A stretch of 6,557 nt of DNA, taken from Firmicutes bacterium UBA3914 (GTDB taxonomy: Bacteria; Bacillota; Limnochordia; Darwinibacteriales; Darwinibacteriaceae). This document shows, one piece after another, positions 1-5,829 of the stretch. Under the pieces are notes generated by a model. That model saw only the letters and a list, made by a program, of their open reading frames with translations. It ran no database searches and was not told the DNA's origin. The stretch spans positions 9,216 through 15,772 of the forward strand of contig DGEY01000015.1 in the NCBI GenBank assembly GCA_002391385.1. The letters are read 5' to 3'. Every line of letters starts with the position of its first letter. The first letter of the stretch is position 1. The translations under genes and the position numbers were made by a program.

Positions 1-46
1 CAGATTTCTGAATAGGAGGAAAGATCTGGGGAATAATTAGGGACAA

Positions 47-54
47 AGGAGGTG
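47..54 (+). promoter_or_regulatory. Ribosome binding site of the first operon gene
   Basis: A near-perfect Shine-Dalgarno (AGGAGGTG) ends 5 bases before a GTG codon at 60. It decides the start, because no ATG lies nearby in frame and the signal peptide (MKRLICITAV...) begins exactly there. A second AGGAGGA at 14-20 has no usable start codon after it. I see no convincing promoter in the 59 bases before the gene, so transcription probably starts upstream of the window. Confidence 0.8.
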
Positions 55-59
55 GTGGG

Positions 60-599
60 GTGAAACGGCTGATCTGTATCACGGCAGTCCTTGTCTTGAC
101 ATTGATTGGTGCAGGGGTAGTGCAGGCCCAAAATCAAGTGCAGATACCGGTGATTATCCACATACCACAGATCATCATCATGACACTGGATGCCACCGAG
201 CTGGTTTTTGACAAGGTGGACTTCGACTACGTTTTGGGCACAGCACGCCTAACCAAGGTTGGCGTCATAGCCACAAAAAGGGAAGCGGTAACCGTGACAA
301 TTGAGGGCAACATTCCCTATACCTTGTACATCTCGGCACCGGAAGAGTATCTCTTCGGGGCCAATGGGGATCTGCTCCATATCTCCCAGTTGACCTGGGG
401 ACTGTCTCGGGGAGAGGCTGATGGACAAGGGGAAGGGGGAGAAATGCGGGCCCTGACCCTGGAGAGAGTGCCAGTACAGAGCGGCCCGCCAGGAAAACTA
501 GAAATCAAGCTGGATTTTCAACTGACAGCCTATTGGGAGAATCCCGCCCAGACCTATACGGGCGACATCCTCTTTACGGTGATTCCCGATGAGTCCTGA
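60..599 (+). CDS. Secreted beta-rich pilin/coat-like protein (hypothetical)
   Basis: This is a 179-residue exported protein starting at GTG. Residues 1-23 form a Sec signal peptide (MKR, a hydrophobic core, cleavage likely after VVQA). The mature part is almost entirely alternating hydrophobic/polar beta strands. An opening strand pair (about 27-50) is followed by a central 'NIPYTLYIS' strand (84-92), a Gly-rich, charged loop (117-128) and a last strand TYTGDILFTV at 165-174. This order (a strand carrying an Asn-x-Pro-Tyr-type motif, then a closing [GT]TYxGxhxhxV strand) resembles Ig-like secreted subunits of the spore-coat-U/CsuA-B type. That is a fold-level impression, not a family match. 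There are no cysteines after the signal peptide. It heads the operon and its last strand matches those of the 3169-4035 and 5830-6557 products. A structural or surface subunit is the likeliest role; a periplasmic accessory protein is the alternative. Confidence 0.85.
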   Translation: MKRLICITAVLVLTLIGAGVVQAQNQVQIPVIIHIPQIIIMTLDATELVFDKVDFDYVLGTARLTKVGVIATKREAVTVTIEGNIPYTLYISAPEEYLFGANGDLLHISQLTWGLSRGEADGQGEGGEMRALTLERVPVQSGPPGKLEIKLDFQLTAYWENPAQTYTGDILFTVIPDES

Positions 600-626
600 C
601 TCTCGGGGCAAGACAGAGTCCAACAA

Positions 627-634
627 TGGAGGGG
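627..634 (+). promoter_or_regulatory. Ribosome binding site that decides the secretin start
   Basis: TGGAGGGG sits 6 bases before the GTG at 641, an ideal distance. An in-frame ATG at 626 overlaps this motif and has only a weak purine run before it (GACAGAG). The GTG also gives a cleaner signal peptide (SKRIGAVVIIVLALALGG), without the five extra residues MEGLN. I therefore place the start at 641. Confidence 0.7.
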
Positions 635-640
635 TTAAAC

Positions 641-1819
641 GTGAGTAAACGCATCGGGGCAGTGGTAATCATTGTTTTGGCACTGGCCTTGGGCGGTGCA
701 GCCTTAGCCCAGGAAGTGCAGGAACAGCCTCTGGTGAATTTGTTTCTCTTTGAGTCCAGTATTCGCGATGCCTTAAGTGAAATTTCGCTGCAGACGGGAG
801 TGAACATCATTCCCGATTCCACGGTGAGCGGCCGGGTGACCGTAGACCTGCAGGATGTGCCGCTGGAGCAGGCCCTGCGCATCATCCTTATCGGCGGCGG
901 CTATTCTTTCCGGAAGATCGATGATTTCTATTTCGTAGGCCTGCCCGATCCCCGCAGTATCACCTTCAGGGAATTGGCCGATACGCAAATAGTGGTTCTC
1001 CAGCATGTCACCGCGGGGGAGATCATGTCCGCTCTGCCATCGTTTTTGGCCAGCTATGTCAAAGGGGAGCGCGAGGGCAGTGTGCTGACCATTACAGCAC
1101 CCCCTGGGGAGCTGGAACGCATTCTGGAGCTCGTTGAAACGCTGGACGTGGCGCAGCGGCAGGTGGAGATCCAGGTTATCGTCACGGAGATCTCCACCAA
1201 GGCCCTCAAGGAGCTGGGGCTCAACCTGTTCGAGGCCGTCTTTGGTGCGGGCGAGACGTTCAACGAGAACTGGACCGCCAAGTTGGGCCTCCAGAACAAC
1301 ATCTTTTCGCTGGAGACCAACATCCTGGGGAACATCCTCTTAAACCTCAAGGCCTTGGAGGAGGCCCAGGCGGCCAGCATCCATGCTGACCCCAGGGTGT
1401 TGGTGAGCGATGGACAATCCGCTGAACTCTTTGTGGGGGACCGCCAGATCCTCCTGTTGGCGGACTCCAACGACAAGGCGACGCGCCTGGAACGGGTGGA
1501 AGTGGGCATGCATCTGAAAGTGACTCCTCGCATCATCGGCGATGAAATCGTCCTGGCGATTGCACCGGAGATGAGTCATTTCGTGAGTGAATCCAAGAGC
1601 AGCTTAGTGGTGAAGCAGTCATCTGTTTCCACCACCGTGCGGTTGAAGGACGGTCAGACCGCTGTGCTCGCGGGCATGACTCTGCAAGAAGAAGGGGACC
1701 AGACTAGGAAAGTGCCCATCTTGGGCGATATTCCCATTATTCGTTGGTTGTTCAGAAGCGATGCCGAGAGGGCAGCCGAAAAGGAACTGCTGATCTTCGT
1801 CACTCCCGTAATCCAGTGA
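641..1819 (+). CDS. Short secretin (type II/IV secretion outer-membrane pore family)
   Basis: Secretins oligomerise into large gated pores in the outer membrane. This one is 392 residues from the GTG start (397 from the ATG at 626). A signal peptide runs to about residue 23 (...AALA). It is followed by an STN (secretin and TonB N-terminus) domain at about 30-100, with 'VTVDLQDVPLEQAL' typical of that fold. A NolW-like secretin N1 domain follows at about 109-169 (helix GELERILELVETLD at its end). The secretin core spans about 175-392. It has VEIQVIVTEIS, the 'ASIHADPRVLVSDGQSA' segment, MHLKVTPRI, STTVRLKDGQTAVLAGM and the family signature VPILGDIPIIRWLF (about 358-371), then LLIFVTPVIQ. PilQ and GspD are usually about 600-750 residues; here the AMIN domains, extra N-domains and any C-terminal pilotin-binding extension are missing. 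The next gene follows after 13 bases. The family call is firm; the cargo is unknown. Confidence 0.95.
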   Translation: MSKRIGAVVIIVLALALGGAALAQEVQEQPLVNLFLFESSIRDALSEISLQTGVNIIPDSTVSGRVTVDLQDVPLEQALRIILIGGGYSFRKIDDFYFVGLPDPRSITFRELADTQIVVLQHVTAGEIMSALPSFLASYVKGEREGSVLTITAPPGELERILELVETLDVAQRQVEIQVIVTEISTKALKELGLNLFEAVFGAGETFNENWTAKLGLQNNIFSLETNILGNILLNLKALEEAQAASIHADPRVLVSDGQSAELFVGDRQILLLADSNDKATRLERVEVGMHLKVTPRIIGDEIVLAIAPEMSHFVSESKSSLVVKQSSVSTTVRLKDGQTAVLAGMTLQEEGDQTRKVPILGDIPIIRWLFRSDAERAAEKELLIFVTPVIQ

Positions 1820-1832
1820 AAGGGGGTCGACC

Positions 1833-3149
1833 ATGGAAAAAAGCAGAGCACGGATTATGCTGGTCCTCTTCGCGGTGGCAGTCCTCTGGACTGCTTTGGC
1901 CTTTTCCGCGCAGGCTCAGGAGCAACCGTTGGAGTGGAGTGTGGACATAGCCAAGCAGCTGCTGGCGGAAGGTTGGGAGGAGGTGCCCGCCCCAGGGACG
2001 GAGCCCGTGGTGGGCTACAGTCTTCATTTCCTGGAGTTGGACAGGGAGATAGTACGGCGCTTAGGGTTTGGCTTTGAGCTGGAGAAGGGGCAGGACACGA
2101 GTCTGTGGGCGGTTAGCGTAGATGATTTCCAGATCGGGGTTCTGCTGGATACGCCATTCCGCTTTACCGGTCAACTGTACGGACAGGTGGGACAGGCTGC
2201 CCATTCTGCCAGCCATGACTCCTGGTTGATTACCACCAGCGGTGAGCCGCTGCGGGTGGACATTTCCACTGTCCGCCTACCTACTGCCTCTAGTACACAC
2301 AGAGAAGAAAGACTGGCCGTGACCATTGTGCCCCGCCGGATAGATGGTGAGACAAGGAGAATCGAGACTGAGATCGCACTGGTCTATGAGACCCTGAGCG
2401 GAAGCGTATCCCAGCTGCACACCACAGCTTGGATAGGGGCCGCAGCGGAGCGTCCCATCGCCGTGGTAACCCGAGAGGTGGATGTGGGGAGGAGAACGGA
2501 ATACCAATACTTCGCTGTGTATGTGGCGGGGGCGGTAATCCCGGATGAAATGATTCCCCAAGATGCCCAGCTTATACCCATGGGTACGATTGCGGGGATG
2601 CAGGAGGTCATGGCCGAACCGGGGGATGTGCGCCCTGTGGAGATCGGCCTGGGGGCAGGCTACAGCGAAGGCAGATGGGGAGTTGTCCTGGACGGGTACA
2701 TCCCCATTGCCGACTGCTTGGCCGCGTACGGCCATGTTCAATCTGTACCGGAAATGCTGTATGCAGTGGGCGTGGAAGGCGGCTTGAACGAAGAGCTGTT
2801 TTTCGTGGCCGAGCTGGGTAACGGCTCCGGCGATGGTGCATCTGTGCACCTGGGCCTCCGCGATGAACTGCAGTATGGCGATGGCCTTAAGCTGTCGGCT
2901 GCCGCTTTGCCGATCAGGGTTTCCCTGCAGGAACCTGGGGTTGGCTTGGTCTTCCACTGGCGGCTCCGGGCCGAGGTTCTGCTGGGAGATTACAGCTTTT
3001 CCTACCAAGCTCAGAACGACACCGGGAAAGTGGCACACCAGATAGGTGTAACCATGTTCCGCACCAAACCTGCCCAGGCCAGGTTCTCCTGGATGTGGAG
3101 CGAGCGGCACGGACACGTCTTTGCCGCTGGTATCTGGCTCAGTTTCTGA
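1833..3149 (+). CDS. Exported secretin-like/outer-membrane beta-barrel hybrid protein (hypothetical)
   Basis: This 438-residue protein starts at ATG behind an AAAGGGGG ribosome site and has a signal peptide to about residue 28 (FSAQA). Residues about 58-237 follow, segment by segment, the layout of the neighbouring secretin core. VVGYSLHFLELDREIVRRLGFGF corresponds to its VEIQVIVTEISTKALKELGLNL. AAHSASHDSWLITTSGEPL corresponds to AQAASIHADPRVLVSDGQSA. ERLAVTIVPRRIDGE corresponds to GMHLKVTPRIIGDE, and HTTAWIGAAAERPIAVVTREV to STTVRLKDGQTAVLAGMTL. The hallmark LGDIP motif is absent. Residues about 266-438 instead show roughly twelve amphipathic strands separated by short turns, ending GIWLSF and then stop. 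A terminal Phe after an aromatic/hydrophobic strand is the usual recognition signal for outer-membrane barrel assembly. I infer an outer-membrane protein that works with the upstream secretin. I do not recognise a named family, and the secretin relationship is by eye. Confidence 0.85.
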   Translation: MEKSRARIMLVLFAVAVLWTALAFSAQAQEQPLEWSVDIAKQLLAEGWEEVPAPGTEPVVGYSLHFLELDREIVRRLGFGFELEKGQDTSLWAVSVDDFQIGVLLDTPFRFTGQLYGQVGQAAHSASHDSWLITTSGEPLRVDISTVRLPTASSTHREERLAVTIVPRRIDGETRRIETEIALVYETLSGSVSQLHTTAWIGAAAERPIAVVTREVDVGRRTEYQYFAVYVAGAVIPDEMIPQDAQLIPMGTIAGMQEVMAEPGDVRPVEIGLGAGYSEGRWGVVLDGYIPIADCLAAYGHVQSVPEMLYAVGVEGGLNEELFFVAELGNGSGDGASVHLGLRDELQYGDGLKLSAAALPIRVSLQEPGVGLVFHWRLRAEVLLGDYSFSYQAQNDTGKVAHQIGVTMFRTKPAQARFSWMWSERHGHVFAAGIWLSF

Positions 3150-3168
3150 TAACTAAGAGGGGGTGTTG

Positions 3169-4035
3169 ATGCAGATGAAGTTTATACGCTGTGGTCTGTG
3201 GCTCCTGCTGGCAGCCGGTACGCTGGTTCTGGCGGGGAACGTGATGGCCGAGGAACAGCTGGATGTCGTGGTGGACGGCGGCCCTGTGTCCTTTACCGTG
3301 AGGGGCTTTGCGGATCTCCAGGAGTCGGTCGAGCAAATGCCCATACACTGGCTCACTTTGACCCGCACAGCCGAGGATGATGGCACGGCGCTCTACTATT
3401 CCTTAACGGACCTATCGGAGGGGTTTCCCCGGGACATGGTCGTGGTCAAAACGCCCTACGATTCAAATTGGCAGGCGTTCGCTGAGGGCAGCGACCGCTG
3501 GCGATGGTCCTCTGATGCCCAGATCTGCTTGCTGGCTGCCGGGGACAGGCAGTCCCAAGTGCAGATCGCTTTGCGCGGTGATGTTACCCTGCGGGCGGGA
3601 ACGTACAGCGCAGTGCTGTCCGCGAGCAACGGGCCGGACATTCCCATTGAGATCACGGTCCTGCCCTATACAGTGGTGACCAGCGGTACGCAGGAAATAC
3701 AGCTGAGCCTGGATCAAGGTCCGGGCTGGTATGCTATTCCTCCGCTGGAAATCCAGGTGGAGGCCAACCACGGCAATTGGGTTGTGGCCCTTGCCTCCGA
3801 TGGTTTGCACTATCAGGGGGACAGGTACGAAAACGTTCCCCCCTTGGAACTGTTTCTTGTAAAGTCGGTGAAAGAAGCTGAAGAACTTGTCCCTTTGTCC
3901 GAGGGTCCGCAGGAAATCGCCCGGAGTGTCTATGGATGGGGGACCACCTTCAGCGTGAACCTGCAAACGGAGTCCACTTGGAGCCACGCTGCTGGGACCT
4001 ACAAAGGGACGGTTTTTGTCTACGTTGCCTGGTAA
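3169..4035 (+). CDS. Secreted protein with two tandem beta-sandwich modules (hypothetical)
   Basis: This is a 288-residue exported protein. The codons GTG-TTG-ATG-CAG-ATG (3163-3177) are all in frame. The ribosome site AGAGGGGG (3156-3163) overlaps the GTG and sits 5 bases before the ATG at 3169, which I take as the start (3175 is possible). The signal peptide ends near residue 27 (AGNVMA). Module 1 (about 30-166) ends with a GTYSAVLSAS strand and a partner strand IPIEITVL. Module 2 (about 170-288) contains ANHGNWVVALASDGL and ends GTYKGTVFVYVAW at the stop. Module 2 resembles the 60-599 product in order and spacing: an Asn-rich mid strand, a Pro-Leu segment, then a closing TYxG strand. No catalytic motif is visible. 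A likely role is a structural subunit or surface-exposed adapter of the system in this operon. It resembles no family I can name with confidence. Confidence 0.85.
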   Translation: MQMKFIRCGLWLLLAAGTLVLAGNVMAEEQLDVVVDGGPVSFTVRGFADLQESVEQMPIHWLTLTRTAEDDGTALYYSLTDLSEGFPRDMVVVKTPYDSNWQAFAEGSDRWRWSSDAQICLLAAGDRQSQVQIALRGDVTLRAGTYSAVLSASNGPDIPIEITVLPYTVVTSGTQEIQLSLDQGPGWYAIPPLEIQVEANHGNWVVALASDGLHYQGDRYENVPPLELFLVKSVKEAEELVPLSEGPQEIARSVYGWGTTFSVNLQTESTWSHAAGTYKGTVFVYVAW

Positions 4036-4062
4036 AGGAACCAAACAAGGAGGAGATGTCTC

Positions 4063-5595
4063 ATGTCTTTGAGGAAACTAGCATTGGGCCTTGTCGTTTT
4101 GCTCATGGGCGTGGGCCTACTTACAGGCGGGGAGTCAGCGCTGGCGGTAGGTGTGCGGCCTTTGGTCATCGAGATGAACGTCAATCCTGGGGATGAAAGG
4201 GAGTTCGTGATCGATTTGATCCCGGAAGCGGTGGAAGAGCTGGTGGAGCTTGTTCTATACGAACCGGTGCAGCAGCTGAGCGGCGGATTGATGTACCAAC
4301 TGCCGGAGCAACCAGGATTCTCCCCCACGAGCTGGGTCACGTTTGAAGAGAGTTTAGTTCGAGTGCTGCCGGGGCAGGAAACCAGCGTGAGGGGTACGGT
4401 GCGGGTGCCCTTTTCGGCCGGCGGGTCGCACACCGTGGTGGTAATGGTGGAAACCAGGCCGCCAGAAGACCCTTCCGGCTTCACCTTCAGGGTCCGCTAT
4501 GCCGTGCGATTGCGGATCATGGTGGAAAGGGCAGGCCTGAGGCCCACCGCCGAGCTCACTTCTCTCGAGGTGCGCCCGGATGCCCAGGGGGCACCCCTGA
4601 TTGCCGCCAGGTTTCACAATACATCTGCCCTTGATTATCTGGTATCTGGCGAGGCCACCATCCGCGATGAGGCCAGACGCTTGGTGGAACGGGTTACCCT
4701 CCGCTCCCCGGCGGGATCATCTGCGGGAATGGATTCCACAAGGGTCTATCCCGGTGCTGGAGTCGAATTTGTCGGTCGCGTCACTCGTCCCCTTGCACCA
4801 GGGGAGTATTGGCTCCAGGCATTTTTGCGCTATGGGGACAGCGGACAGATCATCCGCAATGAAACCATCGTGGTGGAGCCCGGCCAGTTTGTCTACCCAG
4901 GCTTTGACGAGTCCGCCGCGATTATCGTTGAGCCCGCAACTGTCATCCATGAACTCCGGGCAGGGGAAAGGAAAAGCCAAGTCTTCGAGTTCGAGAGCCT
5001 GTCCCCTGAACCTGTAAGAATAGAGGTGGCCCTTGGCGAAGTCATGGCCGGCTATGAGTACTCGTTAGTGGACTGGCTGGATGTGCGCAGTCAGCCTGAA
5101 TTTATGCTTCCAGCAAGGGCTAGAACCCGCCTGGCCATGACCATCGCTGTACCCAGGGATGCCCTGGACGGAAGTTACCATGGAAAAGCTGTTTTCAGGG
5201 CTTACAGTGCAACATCGGGGGACCTGCTCAGTGAAGCGGTGATCCCCATCGATGTCCTGGTGGGAACAGAGCACAGGCGGGAGGTGCAGGTGCGCAGCCT
5301 CGTGGTCGAGACCATTGAGGACGGCACCTATCTGTCCCTGGATTTGGTGAATAGCGGCAATGTGGCGTTTCTACCTCAGGTGAGCGCCGTGGTGTACGAT
5401 GGGGAAAACGATTTTGTGGAGCGGGTCATGTTCGAGCTTCAGCAAGACGAGAAATGGATGTTGCCCCGGCAAGCCAAGCGTCTGATGGCCATAGCCGATG
5501 CTCTTGAACCGGGAACGTATCGTGTGGAGATCGAAGTGACGCATGGCGGAGTTCAGATTCTTAAGATGATGGATGAAGTGGTCGTGGAGCCCTAG
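4063..5595 (+). CDS. Exported protein with duplicated PapD-like/Ig chaperone-like unit (hypothetical)
   Basis: This 510-residue protein starts at ATG, 9 bases after AAGGAGG (4048-4053). The signal peptide ends near residue 28 (GESALA). The mature chain reads as four Ig-like domains arranged A-B-A'-B'. A (about 30-158) has the order seen in periplasmic pilus chaperones: 'VRPLVIEMNVNPGDE', then a Trp strand (SWVTFEESLVRVLPGQ), then a VP-x-SAGG turn and a long closing strand. A' (about 284-400) repeats it with VEPATVIHELRAGE, DWLDVRSQPEFMLP and IAVPRDALDGSYHGKAVF. B (about 160-273) and B' (about 405-510) share LTSLEV/VRSLVV, HNTSALDYL/VNSGNVAFL and LAPGEYWLQAFL/LEPGTYRVEIEV, and both end in [IE]VVVEP. 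The protein has no cysteine and no transmembrane anchor. It could be a periplasmic chaperone, a scaffold, or a COG1470/DUF916-like surface protein. It is the last operon gene, followed by a terminator. Confidence 0.88.
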   Translation: MSLRKLALGLVVLLMGVGLLTGGESALAVGVRPLVIEMNVNPGDEREFVIDLIPEAVEELVELVLYEPVQQLSGGLMYQLPEQPGFSPTSWVTFEESLVRVLPGQETSVRGTVRVPFSAGGSHTVVVMVETRPPEDPSGFTFRVRYAVRLRIMVERAGLRPTAELTSLEVRPDAQGAPLIAARFHNTSALDYLVSGEATIRDEARRLVERVTLRSPAGSSAGMDSTRVYPGAGVEFVGRVTRPLAPGEYWLQAFLRYGDSGQIIRNETIVVEPGQFVYPGFDESAAIIVEPATVIHELRAGERKSQVFEFESLSPEPVRIEVALGEVMAGYEYSLVDWLDVRSQPEFMLPARARTRLAMTIAVPRDALDGSYHGKAVFRAYSATSGDLLSEAVIPIDVLVGTEHRREVQVRSLVVETIEDGTYLSLDLVNSGNVAFLPQVSAVVYDGENDFVERVMFELQQDEKWMLPRQAKRLMAIADALEPGTYRVEIEVTHGGVQILKMMDEVVVEP

Positions 5596-5651
5596 ACAGC
5601 CCACGATCGTTGCTCCTTCCTCTTCACTAAGTAGTCGTTTTGCGGCAAAAC

Positions 5652-5699
5652 AAGAACCTCGGCCAGTCCGTATGGAAAGATGGCCGAGGTCTTTTCTTA
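5652..5699 (+). terminator. Rho-independent terminator of the five-gene operon, probably bidirectional
   Basis: ACCTCGGCCA (5656-5665) pairs perfectly with TGGCCGAGGT (5681-5690) across a 15-base loop. Bulging A5655 allows three more pairs below the stem (5652-5654 with 5691-5693). The plus-strand tail is CTTTTCTT (5691-5698). Read on the minus strand, the stem is followed by TTCTTGTTTTG, so it may also stop leftward transcripts from the convergent gene. It lies about 60 bases after the stop codon at 5595. Confidence 0.85.
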
Positions 5700-5765
5700 G
5701 GGTGTGCAAGCCTGGGACAGGCGGTTGCCAACCAGAGGACAACATGTCACGGGGCATAGTCACAA

Positions 5766-5800
5766 CAAGGGGCTGCGGGCGAGATGCCCGCAGCCCCTTG
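5766..5800 (-). terminator. Strong hairpin terminator of the convergent minus-strand gene
   Basis: CAAGGGGCTGCGGGC (5766-5780) pairs without mismatch with GCCCGCAGCCCCTTG (5786-5800), a 15-bp stem with a 5-base loop (GAGAT). It starts 30 bases past the minus-strand stop codon at 5830-5832. The minus-strand tail TTGTTGTGAC is only weakly T-rich, so termination may depend on the very stable stem or on the second hairpin further on at 5652-5699. Confidence 0.65.
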
Positions 5801-5829
5801 CCAGTGATGCTTGCGGTTTGGCGTGAACC

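Larger units (their letters stand above)
5596..5829. other. Convergent intergenic region
   Basis: This gap of about 230 bases between the operon and the convergent gene holds two hairpins: the operon terminator near 5652-5699 and the 15-bp stem at 5766-5800. A weaker bulged hairpin lies between them (GCAAGCCTG at 5706-5714 with CAGGC at 5718-5722 and TTGC at 5725-5728). I see no promoter or plausible small gene here. Confidence 0.6.

Noticed and set aside
1..15. Possible last codons of an upstream gene (GAT TTC TGA, or a frame ending at TAG 13-15)
   Set aside because: Only a few codons are visible and two frames close here, so no coding claim can be made. An ending in Phe would be suggestive but is not evidence.
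2277..3116. 279-residue minus-strand open frame antisense to the barrel gene
   Set aside because: It has no ribosome site or signal peptide and an improbable His/Pro/Arg-rich composition. It lies fully inside a well-supported plus-strand gene and is a shadow of its codon bias.
3463..4044. 193-residue minus-strand open frame over the two-module gene
   Set aside because: Its composition is like a shadow frame and it has no translation signal, while the plus-strand frame has a signal peptide and ribosome site.
5637..5651. Small palindrome GTTTTG-CGG-CAAAAC
   Set aside because: It has only 6 bp, mostly A-T, and a 3-base loop. It probably reflects the A/T-rich flank of the adjacent terminator and is too weak to call an operator.
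5371..5763. 130-residue minus-strand frame across the end of the operon
   Set aside because: It runs through the operon terminator hairpin and overlaps the last operon gene, and its product has no recognisable feature.
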